A stretch of DNA of 64,000 nucleotides, from NCBI RefSeq assembly GCF_007830295.1, contig NZ_VLKC01000002.1, positions 1,996,558 to 2,060,557 of the forward strand. Direction: 5' to 3'. The position numbers and the translations under genes are program-made. The notes below the pieces were generated by a model. That model was not told the DNA's origin and did no database searches. It saw only the letters and a list, made by a program, of their open reading frames with translations. Shown piece after piece: positions 18,075 to 26,981 of the stretch (position 1 is its first letter; every line of letters begins with the position of its first letter). Origin of the DNA: Sporomusa sp. KB1. Its GTDB lineage: Bacteria > Bacillota > Negativicutes > Sporomusales > Sporomusaceae.

Positions 18075-20516
18075 ATGTTTGAATCGAAAGAGCAGTTTAA
18101 ACAAGCGTTTATTGAAAAAATCCAGACTCTGTTTGGACAAAGTCTGGAGGAATCGTCAACTGCTGCTAAGTATGAAGCCTTGAGCACGCTGATTCGCGAG
18201 ATTATTAGCAAACGTTGGTATCAATCCAATCAACAATACAGCATTAGTAAAGAGAAGCAAGTGTATTATTTCTCCATGGAATTTTTGCTCGGACGACTGC
18301 TGGGCAGTAATTTGTTTAATCTGGGGATAACCGAAGTCTGCTGTCAGGGACTCAAAGAATTAGGTATTGAGTTAACAGAGTTGGAAGCGGTAGAGCATGA
18401 TGCGGGGCTGGGTAATGGTGGGTTAGGTCGCCTGGCAGCCTGCTTTTTGGACTCTATGGCATCCTTGCATTTGCCTGGGCATGGCACTGGTATCCGTTTC
18501 CGTCATGGGATGTTTGAACAAAAAATTGTCGACGGCTATCAGGTAGAGCTGCCTGATAATTGGCTCAAGGACGGCTATGTTTGGGAAACGCGCAAGGTTG
18601 ACCGTGCAGTTACCGTCAAGTTTGGCGGCAATGTTCATATGGAGGAACAAGGCGGGCGGCTTATTGCTATTCATGAAAACTATGAACCGGTGCTGGCCGT
18701 ACCGTATGATGTGCCAATTGTTGGCGCCAATTGTAATACTGTCAATACCTTACGCCTATGGAGCGCGGAAACCAATCACTTTGACTTTTCCTCGTTTAGT
18801 AAAGGCGATTTTTTAAAAGCGGTGGAAGAAAAATATTCATTGGAGGCCACCTCGCAGATTCTCTATCCTGATGATAATTACCCTGAGGGCAAAACGCTCA
18901 GGCTAAAGCAACAGTACTTTTTTGTTTCCGCCGGTTTGCAAAGCATTGTGCGGCGCTACAAACGGACCCATGGCGGATTTCCGGCTGATTTGGGCAATTT
19001 TCATAAAAAAATTGCTATTCATATTAATGATACCCATCCGGCACTGGCGGTGCCTGAGCTAATGCGCATCTTTATGGATGAAGAGGGTTTGGGCTGGGAG
19101 CAAGCTTGGTATGTAACTAGACATACGATATCTTATACCAATCATACTATTTTGCCGGAGGCGCTGGAAAAATGGCCGATTGAACTTGTTAAGACATTGC
19201 TGCCGCGTATGTATATGATAATTAATGAGTTGAATGAACGCTTTTGTGCGGCTCTTTGGCAAAAATATCCTGGTGAATGGGAGCGAATCCGGAGCATGGC
19301 TCTTATCGCTGACGACTATGTACATATGGCGCATTTGGCGGTTGTTGGCAGTTACAGTGTTAACGGTGTGGCCGAAGTACATAGTAATATCCTGAAAAAT
19401 GAAGTTATGGCGCCCTTCCATGAATTTTTCCCTTATCGCTTTACGAATAAAACTAATGGCGTTACCCATCGCCGCTGGTTGGCCAAAGCCAATCCTCAGC
19501 TCGCGGCACTGATTACCGCGACCATTGGTCCGGGCTGGATGGCCCATCCTGACGAACTGGCAAACTTGCACCGTTTTGCGCATGACTGTGCTTTACAAAA
19601 GGAGATAAAGGCTGTTAAGCAGGCTAATAAAGAACGGCTGGCTAACTATATCCAGGCGAAATTGGGCATAGCTATTGATGTGAGTTCCATTTTTGATGTG
19701 CAGGTAAAGCGTATTCATGCCTATAAGCGGCAGATCCTGAATGCTCTCCATATTCTTGATTTGTACAACCGCCTTAAAGCCGACCCTGGGCTTGACATTG
19801 AACCGCGTACTTTTATTTTTGCGGGTAAGTCGGCTACAGGCTATTATCTGGCCAAACGGATTATTAAGTTTATCAATACATTGGCTCAGGTTATTAATAA
19901 TGATCCGGCTATTGGTGGCAAAATCAAGGTGGTTTTTTTGGAAAACTACAGTGTTTCCCTGGCTGAGCTTATTATTCCGGCGGCCGATGTCAGCGAGCAG
20001 ATATCAACAGCCAGCAAAGAGGCCTCAGGCACCGGCAATATGAAGCTGATGATGAACGGAGCTATTACGATTGGTACGCTTGACGGTGCGAATATTGAGA
20101 TTAAAGATGAGGTTGGTGACGAGAATATTGTTATTTTTGGTCTGACAGCAGAACAAGTGATGAATTATTATAAAAATGGCGGCTATAATGTCCTTGATGT
20201 ATATAATAACAATCCCCGGCTTAAAGTGGCTGTGGATCAGCTAGTCAATGGTTTTCTGCCAGTTAGTCCGGATGAGTTTGACTGTATTCATCATTCGCTC
20301 ATGCGTACCAATGATGAATATTTCGTATTGAAGGATTATGCAGATTATGCGGTTGCGCAGGAACGGATTAATAGCCTGTATGGCAAGCAATGCTGTTGGC
20401 AGGCGATGGCCATTAATAATATTGCTTTCTCCGGCCGGTTTGCCAGTGATCGTACGGTATCGGAATATGCTATTGGTATTTGGAAGATTAAGCCGGTAGT
20501 TATTAGAGAAAATTAA
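18075..20516 (+). CDS. glgP: Glycogen phosphorylase
   Basis: Phosphorolytic release of glucose-1-phosphate from glycogen, a PLP enzyme of family GT35. The protein has about 813 residues. Family signatures are clear: YFSMEFLLGR near the N-terminus, HDAGLGNGGLGRLAACFLDS, VKRIHAYKRQ, and the PLP-binding segment SKEASGTGNMKLMMNG. The preferred start is the ATG at 18075 with AAGGGG eight bases upstream; an in-frame TTG at 18051 gives only eight extra residues. It follows glgA by 81 bp and precedes the amylase/glucanotransferase fusion by 19 bp. Degradation and synthesis enzymes are therefore co-transcribed. Confidence 0.94.
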   Translation: MFESKEQFKQAFIEKIQTLFGQSLEESSTAAKYEALSTLIREIISKRWYQSNQQYSISKEKQVYYFSMEFLLGRLLGSNLFNLGITEVCCQGLKELGIELTELEAVEHDAGLGNGGLGRLAACFLDSMASLHLPGHGTGIRFRHGMFEQKIVDGYQVELPDNWLKDGYVWETRKVDRAVTVKFGGNVHMEEQGGRLIAIHENYEPVLAVPYDVPIVGANCNTVNTLRLWSAETNHFDFSSFSKGDFLKAVEEKYSLEATSQILYPDDNYPEGKTLRLKQQYFFVSAGLQSIVRRYKRTHGGFPADLGNFHKKIAIHINDTHPALAVPELMRIFMDEEGLGWEQAWYVTRHTISYTNHTILPEALEKWPIELVKTLLPRMYMIINELNERFCAALWQKYPGEWERIRSMALIADDYVHMAHLAVVGSYSVNGVAEVHSNILKNEVMAPFHEFFPYRFTNKTNGVTHRRWLAKANPQLAALITATIGPGWMAHPDELANLHRFAHDCALQKEIKAVKQANKERLANYIQAKLGIAIDVSSIFDVQVKRIHAYKRQILNALHILDLYNRLKADPGLDIEPRTFIFAGKSATGYYLAKRIIKFINTLAQVINNDPAIGGKIKVVFLENYSVSLAELIIPAADVSEQISTASKEASGTGNMKLMMNGAITIGTLDGANIEIKDEVGDENIVIFGLTAEQVMNYYKNGGYNVLDVYNNNPRLKVAVDQLVNGFLPVSPDEFDCIHHSLMRTNDEYFVLKDYADYAVAQERINSLYGKQCCWQAMAINNIAFSGRFASDRTVSEYAIGIWKIKPVVIREN

Positions 20517-20535
20517 ATCTGGAGGTAGACCGGGA

Positions 20536-23500
20536 ATGAATGAGTACTGGATACTGCATGACTCCCACAATGCGGATTTTCGCAGCCCCTTTGGGGCTGT
20601 TTCTTGTCATACAGAGATCACGATTAGAATACTTATTGCTGCGCCACAGCATCCTGCATTTATACTGGTAGATGCTGTGCAGCTACGACTGTGGCAGGAC
20701 GGTCTTGGTGAAACCATCATTGATATGCGGGTTAGTGAAAAACAGCAGGACCGGTGCTTATATGAGGCTGTTTTTTCTGCTCCAGCTGTTCCGGGTGCTC
20801 TTTGGTATTACTTTATTGTCAGGCAGGGTGGACAGATTTCCTACTATGGCAATAATGCCGGGGAAACAGGCGGTGTGGGGCACCTTGCCGCTAGTCCGCC
20901 GCCATCCTACCAGATCAGCACGTACCTTCCGGGAACAGTTACGCCTGGCTGGTTTAAACATGCGATCGTCTATCAGATTTTTGTTGACAGATTTTGCAAT
21001 GGGCTGAGTAAAGTTCTTAACCCTCGTCCAGGTAGTCTTATTCATGCCAATTGGCGAGATACGCCAATATATACCCGCGATATGGATACTGGTGCTATTC
21101 TGGCCTATGATTTTTTTGGCGGCAATCTGGCCGGGGTTATCTCCAAGCTGCCTTATTTGGCTGAATTGGGCGTAACGGCCATTTATTTCAACCCGGTATT
21201 TGCGGCACCTTCGAACCACAAATATGATACAGCCGATTATCACAGCATTGATCCCATGTTTGGCGATAATGACGGATTTACTCAGTTGTGTGCTAAAGCC
21301 AGGGAGCAGGGTATTGCTATTATTTTAGACGGTGTATTCAGTCACACTGGCAGTGACAGTATCTACTTTAACAAGGAAGGCACTTATGATGCAGCTGGCG
21401 CATACCAGTCCCCGGAGTCCCCGTACTACTCCTGGTACAAATTCAGTGAATACCCGGAAAAATATGAGTCTTGGTGGGGAGTAGATAACCTGCCCAATGT
21501 TAACGAGGAAGATGAATCCTACCAGCAGTTTATCATTGGGGCTCCTGATAGTGTGCTTAAACAGTGGCTTTCGATGGGGGTAAAGGGCTGGCGGCTGGAT
21601 GTAGCCGATGAGCTGCCAGAAGGATTTTTGGAAAAATTCTATAAAACACTCAAGCAAACCGACCCGGAAGCCGTGCTAATTGGCGAGGTGTGGGAGGACG
21701 CTTCCCGCAAGGTGGCCTATGGTAAGCTACGGCAGTACTTTAATGGTACTGAACTGGACAGTGTGATGAATTATCCCTTCCGCCAGCTTGTACTGGATTT
21801 TATGTTGGGGAAGAAAGAAGGCCAGGCTGTGCAGCGTGAGCTGTTTAGCCTGTATGAAAATTACCCGAAAGAAAATTTTTATGCCACTATGAATATTATC
21901 GGCAGTCATGATGTGCCGCGCATCCTGACACTGCTGGCCGAGGCACCACCTGAGGGCAGTCAGAGCAAGCTGGGCACTTTTAAACATAAGCTTTCGCCTG
22001 CAGAGCGTGAACTGGGCATTGCCAGGCTCAAACTCGTCGTATTGTGGCAAATGACCTTTCCGGGAGCGCCCTGCGTCTATTATGGGGATGAAGCCGGACT
22101 TGAGGGGTATAGCGATCCGTTAAATCGTCGTACCTATCCCTGGGGACAGGAGCAGGCAGACCTAGTATCCTGGTATAAAAAGGTAATAGGGCTTCGCCGT
22201 CAATACATGGTATTGCGGACAGGCGAATGGCTGCCGCTGCTAACAGAGCGTGATGTGTTTGGCTATGTGCGCCGCATCCGGGGCGGGCAGGATGTTTTTG
22301 GTGAATTGGCAGCAGATAATACGGCTGTTGTTGTGTTTAACCGCAGCCGACACCAGTCAGCCCGTGTCCAGCTTGACACCATGGCGTGGTTTGCCGACCA
22401 GGATTATATTATGGATGTGCTGATTGATGAAAAAATACCATTGCCAGATAACAATGAGTTGGAATTGGTATTGCCGCCGCTAAGCGGCAGATTGCTAATC
22501 GCTAATCCTGGCCGGCCAGTAGGGCGGCAGCGGGCAAGTGGTGTACTGTTACACCCGACTTCCTTGCCCTCGCAGTTTGGCATTGGGGATTTAGGTCCGA
22601 CGGCGTACGAGTTTATAGATTTCTTAGCAAATGCAAAGCAATGTATATGGCAGATTTTACCGCTGAATCCAGTCGGCTTTGGTGAGTCGCCCTATCAGTG
22701 TTTGTCGGCATTTGCGGGCAATCAATGGCTGATTTCGCCGGAAAAACTGGTGACAGCCGGCTGGCTGAGCGAACAAGAACTGATGCTGCTAGACGTTAGC
22801 AAGCAGGATTCCGCCAGTGTTGATTTTTCCCAGGTTAAACATGGCAAAGAAACGGTTTTTCGTTTAGCTTTTGAACGTTTTAGACAGCAGGAAGAGACAA
22901 CGGCCTATCAAAGCTTTATCCGGGCGGCCGGTGACTGGTTGCCGGATTATACGCTGTTTGCTGCCCTCAAAGAGCGGTTCGGGAGCTTGCCCTGGAACCA
23001 ATGGGACAGTGATATCAGGCAACGGGAAGCTGCGGCTATGGACTATTACCGGCAGGAACTGGCAGAGGAAATAGCCTATCAGCGCTTTTTGCAATTTGCC
23101 TTTTGGCAGCAATGGCAAGAGGTAAGAAGCTATGCCGGCCGCCAGGGAATCCGGCTGTTGGGCGATATGCCGCTATTTGTGGCCCATGACAGTGCTGATG
23201 TTTGGGTCAATCCGGAGCTGTTTCAATTGGAGGGTATGGGAAACCCGGAGAAGGTAGCCGGTGTACCGCCCGACTACTTCAGTGCCGATGGACAATTGTG
23301 GGGCAATCCGCTCTATGACTGGGGACAGCAGGCTAAAGATGACTACCACTGGTGGCGGCAGCGCCTAGCGTGGCTACTTACACTTGTTGACAGTATTCGT
23401 ATTGACCACTTTCGCGGCTTTGAAGCTTACTGGGAAATTCCCGCTGGTGAGCCTACGGCTGTCAAGGGCCGCTGGGTATCCGGGCCAGGTTCTGCTTTTT

Positions 23501-24036
23501 TTGCCGTACTGGAACGGTATCTGGGCAAAATACCATTAGTGGCAGAGGATTTGGGCAGTATTACGCCTGCTGTTAACCGACTAAAACATAAATTTAACTA
23601 TCCAGGCATGAAGGTGCTGCAGTTTAGCTTTGGTGATGGTCATTCAGCACCGGAGTTTCCCTGCAATACCGGCTTTAATACCGTTGCTTATACGGGTACC
23701 CATGATAATGATACTCTCTTAGGCTGGTATCAAAAACTGGTTAGTACTCAGCCTGAGCTGCAGCGCATTATTCTGACTCATCTTGCCAGGCTGCAGGTAG
23801 ACAGCGATAAAAGTGACACCGGTGTGTGCCGGCAGCTTATTCGCCTAACCTATCAGAGTCAGGCTGATACAGTTATTTTACCGCTGCAGGATGTGCTTGG
23901 CTTGGACACAACCGCACGGATGAATACCCCTGGTACGGTAGGGGGTAACTGGAACTGGCGGGTGGAGCAGGGGCTGCTTACCGCTGAGGCCGCAGCTCGC
24001 CTGCTCAACTGGACAAGGCTTGGCGGTCGTGCGTAA
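20536..24036 (+). CDS. Fusion of GH13 amylase-family hydrolase and GH77 4-alpha-glucanotransferase
   Basis: A 1166-residue bifunctional protein. Residues about 1-115 look like a beta-sandwich of the CBM34/neopullulanase kind. A GH13 barrel follows with nucleophile Asp355 (WRLDVADE), acid/base Glu384 (IGEVWED) and Asp459 (GSHDVPR). From about residue 667 a complete MalQ-type GH77 domain begins (GVLLHPTSLPSQFGIGDLG) with nucleophile Asp957 (RIDHFRGF), Glu1004 (VAEDLG) and Asp1057 (THDNDT). The ATG at 20536 follows GGAGGT. Likely role: the GH13 half trims or debranches glycogen limit dextrins and the GH77 half disproportionates short maltodextrins so that GlgP can act. Similar fusions have been annotated as glycogen debranching/4-alpha-glucanotransferase proteins; the exact linkage specificity of the GH13 half is not determined here. 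Confidence 0.9.
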   Translation: MNEYWILHDSHNADFRSPFGAVSCHTEITIRILIAAPQHPAFILVDAVQLRLWQDGLGETIIDMRVSEKQQDRCLYEAVFSAPAVPGALWYYFIVRQGGQISYYGNNAGETGGVGHLAASPPPSYQISTYLPGTVTPGWFKHAIVYQIFVDRFCNGLSKVLNPRPGSLIHANWRDTPIYTRDMDTGAILAYDFFGGNLAGVISKLPYLAELGVTAIYFNPVFAAPSNHKYDTADYHSIDPMFGDNDGFTQLCAKAREQGIAIILDGVFSHTGSDSIYFNKEGTYDAAGAYQSPESPYYSWYKFSEYPEKYESWWGVDNLPNVNEEDESYQQFIIGAPDSVLKQWLSMGVKGWRLDVADELPEGFLEKFYKTLKQTDPEAVLIGEVWEDASRKVAYGKLRQYFNGTELDSVMNYPFRQLVLDFMLGKKEGQAVQRELFSLYENYPKENFYATMNIIGSHDVPRILTLLAEAPPEGSQSKLGTFKHKLSPAERELGIARLKLVVLWQMTFPGAPCVYYGDEAGLEGYSDPLNRRTYPWGQEQADLVSWYKKVIGLRRQYMVLRTGEWLPLLTERDVFGYVRRIRGGQDVFGELAADNTAVVVFNRSRHQSARVQLDTMAWFADQDYIMDVLIDEKIPLPDNNELELVLPPLSGRLLIANPGRPVGRQRASGVLLHPTSLPSQFGIGDLGPTAYEFIDFLANAKQCIWQILPLNPVGFGESPYQCLSAFAGNQWLISPEKLVTAGWLSEQELMLLDVSKQDSASVDFSQVKHGKETVFRLAFERFRQQEETTAYQSFIRAAGDWLPDYTLFAALKERFGSLPWNQWDSDIRQREAAAMDYYRQELAEEIAYQRFLQFAFWQQWQEVRSYAGRQGIRLLGDMPLFVAHDSADVWVNPELFQLEGMGNPEKVAGVPPDYFSADGQLWGNPLYDWGQQAKDDYHWWRQRLAWLLTLVDSIRIDHFRGFEAYWEIPAGEPTAVKGRWVSGPGSAFFAVLERYLGKIPLVAEDLGSITPAVNRLKHKFNYPGMKVLQFSFGDGHSAPEFPCNTGFNTVAYTGTHDNDTLLGWYQKLVSTQPELQRIILTHLARLQVDSDKSDTGVCRQLIRLTYQSQADTVILPLQDVLGLDTTARMNTPGTVGGNWNWRVEQGLLTAEAAARLLNWTRLGGRA

Positions 24037-24071
24037 GGCAACAACAGGGTGGATATGAAAATAATACCAAC

Positions 24072-24097
24072 AAAAATTGCATAGGTATGCAATTTTT
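24072..24097. promoter_or_regulatory. GCATA dyad, candidate activator site
   Basis: Twelve-base arms reading AAAAATTGCATA and its complement around a GG centre, 66 bp upstream of the sigma-54 promoter at 24163. The TTGCATA/TATGCAA words recur in the dyads before the HD-GYP gene. It may bind a sigma-54 activator; the T-rich arm could alternatively help end glycogen-operon transcription. Confidence 0.5.
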
Positions 24098-24107
24098 GTA
24101 AACACGT

Positions 24108-24138
24108 ATTACCCGAAAATAGCGTATTTTCGGGTAAT
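24108..24138. repeat. Perfect 14-bp inverted repeat
   Basis: ATTACCCGAAAATA (24108-24121) and its exact complement (24125-24138) separated by GCG. It ends 24 bp before the sigma-54 promoter. There is no T-run after it, so it is a weak terminator candidate and more likely a protein-binding dyad or a barrier to read-through from the glycogen operon. Confidence 0.55.
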
Positions 24139-24162
24139 AGTGCTGTTTAGGGTTAATTTTCC

Positions 24163-24179
24163 TTGGCATGATAATTGCA
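24163..24179 (+). promoter_or_regulatory. Sigma-54 (-24/-12) promoter of the signalling block
   Basis: TTGGCATGATAATTGCA, a near-perfect -24/-12 element, 133 bp upstream of the receiver gene at 24312 and probably also serving the chemoreceptor after it. Confidence 0.85.
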
Positions 24180-24311
24180 TTATAAATGAGCAGTATCGTT
24201 ATATATAACGTGTTAAAGTTTTTTGCAGCGGGTGGTGTTGTCAATACATTCACCTGGGCCTGCAAACTTCTTTAATGCGGAATATGTAGAAATGGAGAGC
24301 GTGAATAATTC

Positions 24312-24701
24312 ATGAATATATTGCTGGTTGATGATGATGCTGGCTCTTTGTTAGGCATGAAATTTGCGATTGAGATGATGGGTTATGCCTGTGATGATTG
24401 TTTATCGCCGCTGGAAGCCATTGAGAAGTATTTACCTGAACGTCATGACGTCGCGGTAATTGATTACCAGATGCCTAGCTTAAATGGCTTTGAAGTGTTG
24501 CAGAAAATGCGAAGCAAGAATCCTGCCCTTAAGGCAATTATTATATCTGGCTGCATCAATATCAAGGCTGAGACTGAAAGTCAGCCCTATATTTTATTAA
24601 AGAAGCCGTTGGGAGACGATTTCTTTCAGGCGTTAAAAGAGATCGAGATAAGCAGTATACAGGCAGGAACTATGCTTTCTTTGAGGGAAAATGTAGAGTG
24701 A
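24312..24701 (+). CDS. Stand-alone receiver domain response regulator
   Basis: A 129-residue receiver-only protein: acidic pocket LLVDDDAG, phospho-acceptor Asp in VAVIDYQMPS (about residue 53), the conserved hydroxyl region IISGC and Lys in ILLKKPLG. There is no output domain, as in CheY or Spo0F. It starts at the ATG at 24312 with GGAGAG upstream and lies 32 bp before a chemoreceptor gene. It sits behind a sigma-54 promoter. It could be a CheY-like or phosphorelay intermediate for the large kinase encoded at 26982; the sequence cannot choose between these. Confidence 0.85.
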   Translation: MNILLVDDDAGSLLGMKFAIEMMGYACDDCLSPLEAIEKYLPERHDVAVIDYQMPSLNGFEVLQKMRSKNPALKAIIISGCINIKAETESQPYILLKKPLGDDFFQALKEIEISSIQAGTMLSLRENVE

Positions 24702-24733
24702 TATAAATTTTTGCCAAAAAAGGGGTGGATAGA

Positions 24734-26713
24734 ATGAGTTTAAAAAAGAAGCTTACGTTAATCTTTTCGGTATTGTCTATAGTAATTCTCTTAGTGTCAT
24801 CAATCGCGGGTTATATGTTTACTAAAGAACAAGTGCTTTCAGGAATTCAGGCAGAAATGACGTCAACTGTAAATGCCCACGTAAACAAACTAGACGGTTG
24901 GCTTATTGGAAAAGCAAAAATGTTGGAAATAACAGCTGGTACGTTGCAAAGTTCAGTTGGTGACAACGAAATAAGCGTGCCCATGCTGGCCGGCTATAAA
25001 ACTGTGGATAAAGAGATATCTGATATGTATTTTGCTTCGGTAGCAGGCCAGCTTGTGGATGGAAGCGGTTGGAATCCCCCTGCTGGTTATGACCCGCGTA
25101 CCCGGAGTTGGTACAAGTCAGGCCTGGAGCAGGGGAAACTTGCTTTTGGTGAGCCTTATTTGGATGGAGCAACTAAACAAATGGTGGTACCAGTGGTAAT
25201 GCCCTACAAAGGATCGACAGGCCAATTACGCGGAATTATGGCTCAGGATATCCAGTTGCAAATACTTGTTGATAACATACAGAGCATCAATCTAAAGGGT
25301 CAGGGCTATGCCTATTTATTTGACGCCAAAGGCTTCATGCTGGCTCACCCGGACAAGGAGATAGTGTCTAAGAATATCTTTGAAGAGGACAAATTGAAAG
25401 ATATGTCAGCCTATTTCAAAGAGATGATAGGTAAAGAGCAAGGCTTTGCCAAGTACAGTGAAAATGGTGAAGTCATGCTGGTGGTTTATCAGAAAGTGCC
25501 GTCAACAGGCTGGACTTTGGCAATAAATATACCAGAGAAAATTGTTTTAAACCCGTTGGAACATTTGCAATGGCTATTGCTGATGATAGCCATGCTTGCT
25601 GTTATCATCGTGGTTGCAGTTACTTTTGTGATAGTTAAGCGCATTGTCAATCCCATAGAGGTTTTGGCTGGTCAGGTGGATTTAGTAGCCAGCGGAGATC
25701 TTACTGTACAATCACAAATTGACGGTCAGGATGAAATTGGCAAGCTTGCGACTGGCTTTAACAAAATGGTACATAATTTGCGAAATTTGATTGTACAAGT
25801 GAGTACCAATGCCCAACAGGTAGCGGCTTCGTCAGAAGAACTTACTGCAAGTGCCCAGGAATCGGCGCAGGCGTCCAATCAAGTAGCAGGCTCGGTAACC
25901 GAGATAGCTGCGGGCGCGGAAAGGCAATTGGCTGCGGTAGGACAGACTGCGAGTGTAGTGGAAAAGATGACAGCAAGTATTCAACAGGTGGGTGACGGAG
26001 CCAAACAAGCTGCGGCGACATCCTTACAAGCTGCAGAAAAGGCCAAAGAAAGCGGTACTTCCATTGGCAAGGCGGTTACCCAGATGGGACTTATTGAAAA
26101 AACGGTTAATACATCGGCCGAAGTAGTTGCCGATTTAGGAGAACGGTCCAAAGAAATAGGGCAGATAGTGGACACAATCGCAGGAATAGCTGGGCAGACA
26201 AACTTATTGGCACTTAATGCGGCAATAGAGGCTGCGCGGGCAGGGGAACAAGGTCGCGGTTTTGCGGTAGTGGCCGAAGAAGTTCGCAAATTGGCAGAGC
26301 AGTCCCAGGATGCGGCAAAAAAAATCGCTGATCTAATCGGGGAAATTCAGCGGGAAACAGCTAAAGCTGTTTCAGCCATGGACAATGGAACGCGTGAGGT
26401 TAGTAGGGGAGCGGCGGTTATAAACGTTGCGGGCATTGCATTCCAGGAGATTGAAGAAATGGTCGTACAAGTGTCAAATCAGATAACCGAAATATCCACA
26501 GCCATGCAACAGATGGAAATTGGCAGCCAGCAGATAGTTTCTTCGGTGAAGGTCATAGATGATTTGAGCAAAATGGAAGCAGGTGAAGCGCAGACTGTGT
26601 CGGCAGCAACGGAAGAACAATCGGCGTCGATGCAGGAAATTGCTGCATCAAGCCAAACGTTGGCAAAAATGGCAGAAGAATTACAGCGGGCTATTCAGCA
26701 ATTCAAAGTGTAA
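24734..26713 (+). CDS. Methyl-accepting chemotaxis protein (dCache type)
   Basis: Transmembrane chemoreceptor of 659 residues. Order: helix about 8-30, extracytoplasmic double-Cache ligand domain about 35-270 (features include [11 protein letters not shown] and [11 protein letters not shown], typical of Cache domains that bind amino acids or organic acids), helix about 283-303, HAMP about 305-355, and a cytoplasmic signalling domain whose hairpin tip is [20 protein letters not shown]. The ATG at 24734 follows AGGGGTGG; an in-frame GTG three codons earlier overlaps that site and is rejected. It shares the sigma-54 promoter at 24163 with the receiver gene. A terminator follows. Confidence 0.92.
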   Translation: MSLKKKLTLIFSVLSIVILLVSSIAGYMFTKEQVLSGIQAEMTSTVNAHVNKLDGWLIGKAKMLEITAGTLQSSVGDNEISVPMLAGYKTVDKEISDMYFASVAGQLVDGSGWNPPAGYDPRTRSWYKSGLEQGKLAFGEPYLDGATKQMVVPVVMPYKGSTGQLRGIMAQDIQLQILVDNIQSINLKGQGYAYLFDAKGFMLAHPDKEIVSKNIFEEDKLKDMSAYFKEMIGKEQGFAKYSENGEVMLVVYQKVPSTGWTLAINIPEKIVLNPLEHLQWLLLMIAMLAVIIVVAVTFVIVKRIVNPIEVLAGQVDLVASGDLTVQSQIDGQDEIGKLATGFNKMVHNLRNLIVQVSTNAQQVAASSEELTASAQESAQASNQVAGSVTEIAAGAERQLAAVGQTASVVEKMTASIQQVGDGAKQAAATSLQAAEKAKESGTSIGKAVTQMGLIEKTVNTSAEVVADLGERSKEIGQIVDTIAGIAGQTNLLALNAAIEAARAGEQGRGFAVVAEEVRKLAEQSQDAAKKIADLIGEIQRETAKAVSAMDNGTREVSRGAAVINVAGIAFQEIEEMVVQVSNQITEISTAMQQMEIGSQQIVSSVKVIDDLSKMEAGEAQTVSAATEEQSASMQEIAASSQTLAKMAEELQRAIQQFKV

Positions 26714-26790
26714 AATCAGAGCAATAGTGTTCAATGAAGGAACTATCAAAAATAATTGATTGAGCGCTATTGTGGCCAATGTAAGAATAA

Positions 26791-26824
26791 ATAAAATAGG
26801 CGGGCGTGCCCGCTTATTTTATTT
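26791..26824 (+). terminator. Rho-independent terminator after the chemoreceptor
   Basis: A stem of about 15 bp (26791-26805 with 26808-26822) that is GC-rich at its tip and flanked by an A-run before and T-run after, so it may work in both directions. Confidence 0.8.
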
Positions 26825-26981
26825 GTAGATGCGATAAATGTGTTTTGTCAGGTATATGTCAAGATAGTATTGCACGATTTTATGTTGGTTTTTATCGCAG
26901 CGGACAGGGATTTTGCAAAGACTAACGAAAATATGAAAATACTATGTGATAATACGGTAAGTGTGAGGTTGGTGCGAAATA

